Assembly: GCF_001307105.1 (NCBI RefSeq)
Contig: NZ_LGYN01000023.1
Coordinates: forward strand, 62,001 to 126,000
Source: Bacillus australimaris
Lineage (GTDB): Bacteria > Bacillota > Bacilli > Bacillales > Bacillaceae
Length of the DNA stretch: 64,000 bases
Direction: 5' to 3'
Both the position numbers and the translations under genes were made by a program. Shown here in pieces: positions 57,422 to 64,000 of this stretch. The notes beneath the pieces are model-generated. The model had not been told where the DNA came from and searched no databases. It saw nothing but the letters and a program-made list of their open reading frames with translations. Each line of letters starts with the position of its first letter. Positions within the stretch are counted from its first letter, which is position 1.

Positions 57422-59694
57422 GAAACCACTCCCTCTCTTTCTTCTATCTGCTTGATTTCAGGCTGAACAAACTTGAGTCCAACCATTGTACGGCCGCGTT
57501 TTCGTGATGTCCAGACCGCGATCGCCGGCTGATCGGTCAGAGATTCAGAGTCAATGGTGATCAGCACTTTCTCATGTAATTCAATGGAAGCTTCAGATTC
57601 CATCTTGCACCCAGATAAACTGATATCATGTATGATCACTGGCACCTTCTCTTCTAAATTGCCCTCATAGGAAAACGTTCCTGTCACACCTTGCAAAGGT
57701 CTTCTCATCCATTTGCGCTGCAAAGCCTTTGGCACTTTCTCCGTTTCTCTTAAAAAGCGGAGAAACGTCCGAACAGCATAGGATTTTTTCTCACGATCTG
57801 TAATCGCTACATGCTCTCGTGTGAATAAGAAGCGGATCAGTGATAGATACTCTGATTTTTGTGTGTCAGTAAAAGCAACACCAACCATCAGCTGGTCTCC
57901 CTCTTGATGACTCCAGACCACGTCACATGCCACACTTTCATCCTCTGAAAAGATTAATTGCATTTTTCCTTGATTTAGAAAAGAAGCTTGATCCAATGGA
58001 ATGGATAGACGCGCACCTGAATCACTCATATCTAGCAGAAAACAAGCAATCGACTGATCTTGATGATCAGAACGAAGATGCCCCTCTTTTTCAATGATAA
58101 ATCGCTCTGATTTCCGATAACGCGGACGATCAAACGCCACAATCAGCGCCATAAATAGACCTGCACCGTTATAAAGCACCCAAAATATATTAATCAACGT
58201 CAGATCCGCATTCATCGTCCCCTCTACCTTCACTTCGTATCCTATTTTCACAAGGACAAGCAATGAGAGCAGCAAGAAGATCAAATGAGGAATCATCGTT
58301 TTCAAATGAAAATGTCTTTTGTCCGTTTGAATTCCCTTCGGTGTGACAAGAAATTCAACTCTCTTCTTTAGAAACAGCTCACTTAAAGCCACACCAGCTA
58401 GGTGGAATGCCATAGAGCTTTCGTAAATATGACTCCAAAACATACTTCTTTTTCGATTCGACACAAGTTTAAACGCTAAATACGAACTGAAGAATGCCGG
58501 CAGCCAAAACATGAAAATGGACTGGAAATCCGCCCAGAAACTTTGAATACCAAACAATAAAAACAAAATCGGTGTAAGAATGTAAATCATTTTAAACAAA
58601 CCGTTAAACCAATACACAATACCGTCTAAATAAAGAACGCGCTGCATCAGTGTTAAGCCTTGAACCTTCAAAGGATTAAACTTACGGGCACACTGAATAT
58701 TTCCTCTCGACCACCGGTCTCGCTGCTTTAACAGATCAAGCCAGCTTTCAGGTGCCAGACCGACGGCTAATACCTCTCCGACAGACACAGATTTGAACTT
58801 CCCTTGAAGAAGCATTCCTGTCGCCATGTCTTCTGTAATCACCCCAGTAGCAAATCCACCAATTTCATCTAAGGCCGTTCGTCTAAATACAGTATTACTC
58901 CCGACATACATGACGGCATTAAACCGATCCTTACCAGCTTGGAGGGTTTGCATGAAGAAGTCCTGCTCATTTGGAATTCGATCCTTAGAGAACATATTAT
59001 ATTGGAAAGGATCTTCATTATAAAACGCCTGCGGAACTTGAACAAACGCAGTCGCTCCATCATGAAAGTAAGGCACTGTTTTTTCTAAAAAAGCTGGCAG
59101 AGGGACCATATCTGCATCAAGAGTAAGAATCAGTTCCCCATTCGTTTGAGACATCGCATGGTTTAAGTTACCTGCCTTAGCAAACTTGTTATCTGTTCTT
59201 GTCAGATAATGAACACCAAGCTCAGAAGCAAGCTGCTCTACAGCCTCCCTCTTGCCATCATCGCATAAATAAATCTTGACGCTTTCCTTTGGATAAGAGA
59301 GATTCAAACAACCTGCAACCGTTCGTTTCAGCACCTCAATCGGTTCATTATATGTAGCTATGAAAATATCAACTGTTGGCAGCCTTTCAAGATCACTGAT
59401 CATGACTTGTTTCCGATTTGAAGGCTTCCAAACAAGTGTGTAAAACACAAGCAGCTGTAAAAATCCAATGCATTCACAGGCCACAAGCAAAATCCCCATC
59501 ACAATATTAAATGTACCTTCATGCGGCAGTGTAAAGAAGAGACGCCAGCAAATATATGCGGCATTTGTTAACACACAAAGCACAATGGTGATTTTTTTCA
59601 CAGTAGAAGCGATTGGCTGAATACGATACATCATATACAACACAGACAAAATGCAAAGCATGAATAGCGGGTAATACGTGGTGAATGATGACAA
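57418..59694 (-). CDS. Cellulose-synthase-like family 2 glycosyltransferase with two PilZ domains
   Basis: A processive membrane glycosyltransferase of about 758 residues. Four N-terminal helices lie before the GT2 domain, which has DDG near 145, the DxD as LDADMVP near 195, TEDM near 287 and QRDRW near 325. This is the complete D,D,D,QxxRW set. More helices follow, then two PilZ domains: RKSER...DMSDSG near 527-560 and RKWMR...DISLSG near 660-695. Both have the RxxxR and DxSxxG c-di-GMP signatures. I propose TTG 59694 (after AGAAGGGA) because GTG 59733 lacks a site. The polymer is unknown; control by c-di-GMP is inferred. Confidence 0.85.
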   Translation of the reverse strand: MSSFTTYYPLFMLCILSVLYMMYRIQPIASTVKKITIVLCVLTNAAYICWRLFFTLPHEGTFNIVMGILLVACECIGFLQLLVFYTLVWKPSNRKQVMISDLERLPTVDIFIATYNEPIEVLKRTVAGCLNLSYPKESVKIYLCDDGKREAVEQLASELGVHYLTRTDNKFAKAGNLNHAMSQTNGELILTLDADMVPLPAFLEKTVPYFHDGATAFVQVPQAFYNEDPFQYNMFSKDRIPNEQDFFMQTLQAGKDRFNAVMYVGSNTVFRRTALDEIGGFATGVITEDMATGMLLQGKFKSVSVGEVLAVGLAPESWLDLLKQRDRWSRGNIQCARKFNPLKVQGLTLMQRVLYLDGIVYWFNGLFKMIYILTPILFLLFGIQSFWADFQSIFMFWLPAFFSSYLAFKLVSNRKRSMFWSHIYESSMAFHLAGVALSELFLKKRVEFLVTPKGIQTDKRHFHLKTMIPHLIFLLLSLLVLVKIGYEVKVEGTMNADLTLINIFWVLYNGAGLFMALIVAFDRPRYRKSERFIIEKEGHLRSDHQDQSIACFLLDMSDSGARLSIPLDQASFLNQGKMQLIFSEDESVACDVVWSHQEGDQLMVGVAFTDTQKSEYLSLIRFLFTREHVAITDREKKSYAVRTFLRFLRETEKVPKALQRKWMRRPLQGVTGTFSYEGNLEEKVPVIIHDISLSGCKMESEASIELHEKVLITIDSESLTDQPAIAVWTSRKRGRTMVGLKFVQPEIKQIEEREGVVS

Positions 59695-59753
59695 CAAATT
59701 TCCCTTCTTTCTTACGCCATAAATGACCATCACATATAAAATTTCAAATCAAA

Positions 59754-59784
59754 GGAGGGGATTCTTCCATTGCATTGCCCCTCC
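59754..59784 (-). terminator. Hairpin between the TPR and glycosyltransferase genes
   Basis: GGAGGGG (59754-59760) pairs with CCCCTCC (59778-59784) across a 17-base loop. The minus-strand tail TTTGATTTG is weak, so it may attenuate rather than end transcription into the glycosyltransferase gene. Confidence 0.5.
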
Positions 59785-59813
59785 GTACCTATTTAAGTAA
59801 CCAAATCAACTGA

Positions 59814-60299
59814 TTATTTCCACAATGTATCTAACTGATTTGAATAAAAATCAATTGCTTTTCGATAACTCAAAATAGCAGGATCTTTTGTCGTTTCAGT
59901 TAAACAGTTCAGTAATATTTCCATCGCCTTGCTATGTTCTTTCAAATTATACAAAGTCATGGCATAGAACGTTTGAAGGGCTTTGTTATCCGGATAAGTT
60001 TCCATCCCTTTTAGGAAGATGCGTTTTGACTTTTCATATTCTCCTAGCGTTCTGTACGTACTTCCTAATCCTAGTAAAGCGTCTTCTAGTTCTTCAGAAG
60101 ACAATCCTAACTCAATGGCCCTTTCATAAAAAAAGACAGCCTGCCTTTCCTCTCCTAACAGGTCATAACTCCAGGCACATTGATAATGAGTGGAGGCATC
60201 GTCTGGATACTCCACCACAAGGTGAGTGAGCATTTCATTTGATTCTAGAAGGTGTCCACTTTTCCGAAGTTCAATGGCTTTCACAAGCTTTGTTTCCAT
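59814..60299 (-). CDS. TPR-repeat protein upstream of the glycosyltransferase
   Basis: A 161-residue soluble protein of tetratricopeptide repeats, roughly four. The units read like LVVEYPDDASTHYQCAWSYDLLGEERQAVFFYERAIEL and LEDALLGLGSTYRTLGEYEKSKRIFLKGMETYPDNKALQ. Such repeats bind other proteins. Start ATG 60299 has AGAGGTGAAGTG upstream; the open frame extends further without a site. It follows lipL (41 bases) and precedes the glycosyltransferase gene. Its partner is unknown, but its place resembles the TPR subunits in other cellulose-like systems; that is analogy only. Confidence 0.75.
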   Translation of the reverse strand: METKLVKAIELRKSGHLLESNEMLTHLVVEYPDDASTHYQCAWSYDLLGEERQAVFFYERAIELGLSSEELEDALLGLGSTYRTLGEYEKSKRIFLKGMETYPDNKALQTFYAMTLYNLKEHSKAMEILLNCLTETTKDPAILSYRKAIDFYSNQLDTLWK

Positions 60300-60339
60300 C
60301 ACTTCACCTCTATGCTTTTCAAGATTAAAAGACTGATGT

Positions 60340-61185
60340 TTACGAAAACACCTTTTCATTCCGCTCAATCATCCGCGTCATGTTTTTCTCAAATTCCAGC
60401 TGTTCTTCTGCGTTCAGTCCTGATGCTGTCAGCTGATCACTAAGCTTTTGAAGCTCCTCTAGTAATAGACGCATAAGAAGCGTACAATCAATAGATTCAC
60501 CAATTAATTCTGATAAAGATGCCATCGTATCCGGCTTTATATCAGGAAACACTGCCTTCACTTCTTGCCTCTTATCCTTTAAAGCGGCGTGATAAAAACG
60601 GCGGATCAAGTCGGCACGTTCCCGTCCGCTTCCATCGGCACACAAATAAATTTGCACAGCGACCCCACCACGTAATCTACGCTGGGAAATGCCTGCAAAT
60701 TTCTTTCCATTGATACTTAAATCGTAGCTGCCCGGACAATAGGAGCCGACAATTTCATAGGCTTCAATGTCTACCTCATACATCGACAGCATCCGGCGGA
60801 TCAAGTCCACCATCGCATCATATCCGCGGTCTATATCAATGCCCTTCTTTTGTTCCGCAAAGATCAAAGACACATTCAGTACACCTTCATCCAGCACCAC
60901 AGCAAGACCGCCTGAGTTGCGCACAATCACACGATATCCCTCTTCCTCAAGCAGCTTTACGCCATCTTGAAGAAATGGAAGTCTTGTATCCTGAATCCCA
61001 AGCACAATCGTATTGTGATGCACCCAAGAACGGGCTGTCGCTGGTGAAAGGCCCTTCCCCACCGACGCGCAAAGCGTATCATCCATCGCAAAGGATTGCT
61101 TCGGGTCTACATAGAGACCAACGCTCGACTGATCAATAATCCGCCATGTCGGCTGTGTCAGTAACTCAATAGGTTCATTTTTCAT
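60340..61185 (-). CDS. lipL: Octanoyl-[GcvH]:protein N-octanoyltransferase LipL
   Basis: It moves octanoyl from the glycine cleavage protein GcvH to the E2 subunits of dehydrogenase complexes in the Bacillus lipoate route. The 281-residue product fits the BPL/LplA fold with [22 protein letters not shown] near 28, [22 protein letters not shown] near 85 and the acyl cysteine in [24 protein letters not shown] near 150. I place the start at ATG 61185 ([15 protein letters not shown]) to match the B. subtilis length; the frame is open upstream. It is followed by the TPR gene. Confidence 0.93.
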   Translation of the reverse strand: MKNEPIELLTQPTWRIIDQSSVGLYVDPKQSFAMDDTLCASVGKGLSPATARSWVHHNTIVLGIQDTRLPFLQDGVKLLEEEGYRVIVRNSGGLAVVLDEGVLNVSLIFAEQKKGIDIDRGYDAMVDLIRRMLSMYEVDIEAYEIVGSYCPGSYDLSINGKKFAGISQRRLRGGVAVQIYLCADGSGRERADLIRRFYHAALKDKRQEVKAVFPDIKPDTMASLSELIGESIDCTLLMRLLLEELQKLSDQLTASGLNAEEQLEFEKNMTRMIERNEKVFS

Positions 61186-61299
61186 CTCCTGCATATCCTC
61201 TCGTTCATAAACTGTGTATATTATACCATGGAAGGAGCAAGGGATGAATGACGAGAGATCATTAAAAAAGCTCCATGACATTTGGCGTCACAGAGCGTT

Positions 61300-61416
61300 T
61301 CAGCTGGATGATTTGATTTTCTTATTCTTACCCTTCACGAAGAAATAAACAGCAACGAACAAAATAACAGGTATCCCAATAATAATGCCGGCAGCGATGA
61401 ATGTGTTCCAAGGCAA
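61300..61416 (-). CDS. Very small single-helix membrane protein
   Basis: A 38-residue (TTG 61416) or 41-residue (ATG 61425) frame upstream of lipL. The TTG has AAAGGAG nine bases upstream, while the ATG directly abuts it. The peptide has one helix (FIAAGIIIGIPVILFVAVYFF) and a very basic tail (KGKNKKIKSSS), a positive-inside single-pass layout. Real small membrane proteins often look like this, but no family is recognised. Confidence 0.5.
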   Translation of the reverse strand: MPWNTFIAAGIIIGIPVILFVAVYFFVKGKNKKIKSSS

Positions 61417-61438
61417 TGTGATCATCTCCTTTATTGGA

Positions 61439-61834
61439 TTACGCTTCTATGTTACAGCCTTCACTTATCCATTTAAGCAAGTTTTCGGTCAGGAGCTCTG
61501 CATGCTGAGGATCCATTACACCAGCATCCACAATCCACACTTTTTGCTCCTCTTCAGCCAGCCGCATGAGAAATACTTGTCCGCCGCCATCGTCGCCAAT
61601 CGCCACATAGCCGCTTGCATATTGCTGAACCTCCCACGTTGCATTGCGTTCCACCATGTCCTCCGTCCCGTATAACAGAACATCGCCGCCAATAGAACAT
61701 CCATTTGTCTGTTTCAGCAAGGTTTTATATGCATAGGGCAGCACCATATTTAGTTGAGATTCTGCCTCTTTAATATGTATATCACTTGCTGGTTCGTTCA
61801 CGTGCAGATTTGGAATTTGAGGTAAATTGAGCAT
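61439..61834 (-). CDS. SMI1/KNR4 (SUKH-type) domain protein
   Basis: A 131-residue protein of the SMI1/KNR4 superfamily. The core ASDIHIKEAESQLNMVLPYAYKTLLKQTNGCSIGGDVLLYG and YVAIGDDGGGQVFLM match the domain's start helix, aromatic turn and central GDDGGG strand. SUKH-domain proteins are often immunity factors against contact-dependent toxins. Base composition is normal for the host, unlike the immunity gene at 62628. It lies downstream of the toxin module, 20 bases after the small membrane gene, and may be an older immunity gene. Confidence 0.8.
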   Translation of the reverse strand: MLNLPQIPNLHVNEPASDIHIKEAESQLNMVLPYAYKTLLKQTNGCSIGGDVLLYGTEDMVERNATWEVQQYASGYVAIGDDGGGQVFLMRLAEEEQKVWIVDAGVMDPQHAELLTENLLKWISEGCNIEA

Positions 61835-61853
61835 TTTAAGAGCCTCCTCTATG

Positions 61854-62039
61854 TTAAGCTGCTGATTTTTTCATGACCCTTTTATACATTCGAAAAGGCA
61901 TCTTTAAAAGAAAATAGAAAATGGCCACATCGAAGATAAAACCCCACACTAGAAATTCAAAAGCATAATGTCCGTGCCGAACTAGCCTATCAATAGGGAA
62001 ACCGCGATAATCAGCGTCCGAGAAAGAAACTCCTCTCAT
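61854..62039 (-). CDS. Small membrane protein in the toxin-immunity tail
   Basis: A 61-residue frame with one hydrophobic segment (AFEFLVWGFIFDVAIFYFLL) and a basic end (RMYKRVMKKSAA). Its ribosome site is weak (GGAACAG) and the N-terminal part looks incomplete for a membrane protein, so it could be the remnant of a larger gene. It lies in line between the 89-residue gene and the SMI1/KNR4 gene. Function unknown. Confidence 0.45.
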   Translation of the reverse strand: MRGVSFSDADYRGFPIDRLVRHGHYAFEFLVWGFIFDVAIFYFLLKMPFRMYKRVMKKSAA

Positions 62040-62090
62040 TAAAGCTGTTCCTATAACAATTTACGAAACTATAGACAGCCATTCTATCTA

Positions 62091-62360
62091 TTACAACATT
62101 TCTTTTAGCAAACTTTCTGCTTTATGTAATTCATCTAGAAAGGGGTTTAAATAGTCATTGTAACTATCCAAATAAGCTCTCACCCCGCCAATGATCAAAA
62201 TCTTTTGGAGATCTTCATTGTTCTGGATGATCCTTTGTGCATCCTTATATCTTTTGTATATTAATTGGAGGATACCCTGGTTGATTTCTTGGGAATAGTC
62301 TTTTTCTAGGATGTTGATGACCGTTTGAATTTGTTTTGTTAGTTGTTGTTTTTTGTTCAT
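62091..62360 (-). CDS. Small helical protein of the toxin module
   Basis: An 89-residue, mostly helical protein (MNKKQQLTKQIQTVINILEKDYSQEINQ and YLNPFLDELHKAESLLKEML) with no recognised family. An AAGGAATGACT site precedes the ATG. It lies behind the SUKH immunity gene with a 270-base gap and hairpin between, and is AT-rich. Position suggests a second immunity or orphan gene of a polymorphic toxin locus; this is inference. Confidence 0.65.
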   Translation of the reverse strand: MNKKQQLTKQIQTVINILEKDYSQEINQGILQLIYKRYKDAQRIIQNNEDLQKILIIGGVRAYLDSYNDYLNPFLDELHKAESLLKEML

Positions 62361-62627
62361 ATAGTCATTCCTTTTCAGGAGAGATAAGCATAGGTGAATA
62401 TCGCTTCGTTATTGCTTGAATATATAATAGGCCCTCTTATTAGAGGGCTGATATTATACAATTCAAAAAGTCTTCAACTTCATTGTTTTTATGCATTTAT
62501 CAGTTATATCTTAATAAATGCTTCTTGGCCAATCAAATTAGCTCGACTCCTACTTGGATAAAAACCTTAAAAGGAAATTCATATCCAGTAAAGCTTAATT
62601 AAATTTTGGTAATGATATCCAACAGAC
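62361..62627 (-). other. AT-rich gap in the toxin module
   Basis: About 270 bases without a convincing gene, strongly AT-rich. It contains the hairpin at 62431-62448. It may hold eroded remains of former immunity genes, but no coding fragment can be shown from sequence. Confidence 0.4.
62429..62448 (-). terminator. Hairpin after the SUKH immunity gene
   Basis: GCCCTCT (62431-62437) pairs with AGAGGGC (62442-62448) around TATT. The following minus-strand bases are A/T-rich (CCTATTATATAT). A plausible terminator of the toxin-immunity transcript. Confidence 0.55.
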
Positions 62628-63065
62628 CTAATCCTCAAGTAAATCTAGGTAATATTCATTATTATTGAGAAACTTTTTGAAAAAATCCTCTAATGATTCA
62701 GCAATTTTAGTATCAAAAAAATATACTGGATTATTAATTAATTGTAAATCTAATGAAATATAAACACCCTCGTTTACTTCAAAAAAAATAAGTTTATTTT
62801 CATCCTCAAAAAATTCGTCTAAATCTGGATCAAATTCAAAAATTCCTTCTCTTAATCTAATATCTGCTACAGCCCCTGGTCCCATTATTCTATTTATTGC
62901 ATTAGCACTTTGACCTTTAATAAAACCATAGCCAATTTCTAAATATAACTGTTTTAAATCATTTGGAAAACTTATATCCATTCTTTGTTCAGCTTTTAAA
63001 ATATCATCTTCAGATACCTTATAAGTTTTATTTTCTAGTTCACTAATAAAATTAAAATCTGCCAT
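62628..63065 (-). CDS. SUKH-family immunity protein
   Basis: A 145-residue SMI1/KNR4-superfamily protein directly after the toxin gene (8-base gap). The pattern VSEDDILKAEQRMDISFPNDLKQLYLEIGYGFIKG and VYISLDLQLINNPVYFFDTKIAESLEDFFKKFL is typical of SUKH immunity proteins, which bind the toxin tip. Its DNA is very AT-rich (10 of 60 bases G/C in 62701-62760), far below the host average. This indicates acquisition together with the toxin tip. Confidence 0.85.
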   Translation of the reverse strand: MADFNFISELENKTYKVSEDDILKAEQRMDISFPNDLKQLYLEIGYGFIKGQSANAINRIMGPGAVADIRLREGIFEFDPDLDEFFEDENKLIFFEVNEGVYISLDLQLINNPVYFFDTKIAESLEDFFKKFLNNNEYYLDLLED

Positions 63066-63073
63066 TTGCTATT

Positions 63074-64000
63074 TTACCTCCTTGGAAATAGTTTACCTGA
63101 TGGAGCTCCTTTTCCATGTACCCCTGCTTGATGTTCATTAGGATACTTAGCTGGATGAATATTCCACCACTCATGAGCACCGCCAAAATTGTTCTCTATG
63201 ATATGATGCGCATCATACGGTTGACCAATACTCCGAGCAACCTCTCCATTCTTATCAAGTACTTCTTCTGTATATCTTGGCCACTTTTGTTTGGTTTTTT
63301 CTTCCCACTCTGAAATCAATTTATCTTTCAAGCTCGATGTAAATTTGCTTCTATGCTTAGCAGTCTCTTTTGGCGTTAATTTTTCGTATTTTTTGTTCCT
63401 CATGGCCTCTTTTATAAGATGAATCTGATCTTTATTAACCTTACGTCCTGTTTTAGCCTCTATATCTCTAAGATATGCTTTTGCTAAACCTTTATTAAAT
63501 TCACTCGAACTTTTAACCGTCTTCTCAATTCTCTTCACATTCTTCCCTTGATCCACCTTAAAAACATATCTCCCAACCTTCACTATTTTCGTGATTGGGA
63601 TGATAGAGGCTGCGGATAGGGCTTGGTCTGTGCTGCTGATGTTTTGGCTGGTTTCTGGGTCTTTGCCAGTAACAGCCCGGTAGCCGTCGTAGATGCCGCT
63701 GTATTCTAGAATGATGTTTTCGGTGGTTGAGACGACTTCACCATCTAAGATGCGTTTAGCGTTGCCCCGGCTGCGACTTTCTGGAATTTTATCGACTTCT
63801 TCTATTCTTACTTTGCCGTTTGCGATATACGTTCGGATGATTTGTTTATTGGCGTAAATAGTGTATCGTCCGCCAATAAAATCAATATCTGACGGGTCCA
63901 TGACGACTTCATCTGCAATATCGATTTCTTTTAACTTTTTAATGCCTTTGATGTTGTATAGTTTACCATTTACAACCCTAATGTCTCTATGAATTTTGTT
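63074..64000 (-). CDS. Polymorphic toxin, C-terminal part (PT-TG pre-toxin and AHH-type HNH nuclease tip)
   Basis: The last 308 codons of a large gene that continues beyond the right edge; the frame is open to base 64000. Order: an upstream beta-rich stretch, a pre-toxin TG-like region (GIYDGYRAVTGKDPETSQ, ALSAASIIPITKIVKVG), then a distinct tip. The tip ends YDAHHIIENNFGGAHEWWNI, then HPAKYPNEHQAGVHGKG; this is the HNH/endonuclease VII histidine-rich motif of bacterial contact toxins (AHH type). It should be a DNase. The immunity gene follows after 8 bases. The composition step near 63540-63600 coincides with the tip junction. Confidence 0.8.
   Translation of the reverse strand, partial: NKIHRDIRVVNGKLYNIKGIKKLKEIDIADEVVMDPSDIDFIGGRYTIYANKQIIRTYIANGKVRIEEVDKIPESRSRGNAKRILDGEVVSTTENIILEYSGIYDGYRAVTGKDPETSQNISSTDQALSAASIIPITKIVKVGRYVFKVDQGKNVKRIEKTVKSSSEFNKGLAKAYLRDIEAKTGRKVNKDQIHLIKEAMRNKKYEKLTPKETAKHRSKFTSSLKDKLISEWEEKTKQKWPRYTEEVLDKNGEVARSIGQPYDAHHIIENNFGGAHEWWNIHPAKYPNEHQAGVHGKGAPSGKLFPRR

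Overview
This window is chromosomal DNA from a low-to-moderate GC, spore-forming Firmicute, almost certainly a Bacillus of the pumilus/safensis/altitudinis group. Most genes and their order match the B. subtilis stretch running from ywlD-ywlC-spoIIR-prfA through rho, murAB, fbaA, spo0F, pyrG, rpoE, fadF, ywjA, argS, speEB, pbpG and ywhDCB to ywgA-ywfO-rsfA-lipL. Accessory genes are inserted at several points. The species call is inference from synteny and protein similarity recalled from memory; no search was run.

Region 1 (1-17300) is a housekeeping and sporulation core, mostly on the minus strand: mntP (cut by the window edge), the t6A enzyme YwlC, spoIIR, prmC-prfA, racA (plus strand), a malate module (maeA-ywkB), tdk, rpmE, rho, glpX, murAB, transaldolase, fbaA and spo0F. 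Recognisable sigma-F and sigma-H promoters precede spoIIR, racA and spo0F. Several intrinsic terminators begin inside or right at the stop codon of the gene they end.

Region 2 (17300-29550) holds pyrG with an intact reiterative-transcription attenuator, rpoE, and a five-gene fatty-acid beta-oxidation operon (fadF, thiolase, 3-hydroxyacyl-CoA dehydrogenase, two acyl-CoA dehydrogenases). A palindrome resembling a FadR operator lies across the fadF promoter. Then come a cardiolipin synthase, the UV endonuclease uvsE, and ywjC behind a sigma-B promoter.

Region 3 (29500-36300) is more variable. It has two S66 (MccF-like) LD-carboxypeptidases, the ABC exporter YwjA behind a Fur-type palindrome, a second cardiolipin synthase, and two tandem 21-codon genes encoding almost identical amphipathic peptides. 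These peptide genes have strong ribosome sites, a shared terminator and six of seven substitutions synonymous. They are the most novel-looking element here.

Region 4 (36300-45500) has argS-ywiB, speE-speB, the sporulation class A PBP pbpG, ywhD-ywhC-ywhB and a secreted metzincin protease. No subtilosin (sbo-alb) genes lie between ywiB and speB.

Region 5 (45500-53820) is a sulfur-compound salvage cluster resembling the B. subtilis ytmI/yxe systems: two flavin monooxygenases, a flavin reductase, a glutaredoxin, an N-acetyltransferase, an amino-acid ABC importer and a LysR regulator. A 32-base element with fixed spacing occurs in front of both transcription units.

Region 6 (53820-64000) has ywgA-ywfO, a DUF1450 protein, rsfA behind a sigma-F promoter, and an operon with a cellulose-synthase-like glycosyltransferase carrying two PilZ domains. 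lipL follows, then small membrane proteins and the C-terminal end of a polymorphic toxin (HNH-type nuclease tip) with SUKH-type immunity genes. Base composition steps down sharply at the toxin-tip junction, as expected for an exchanged cassette.
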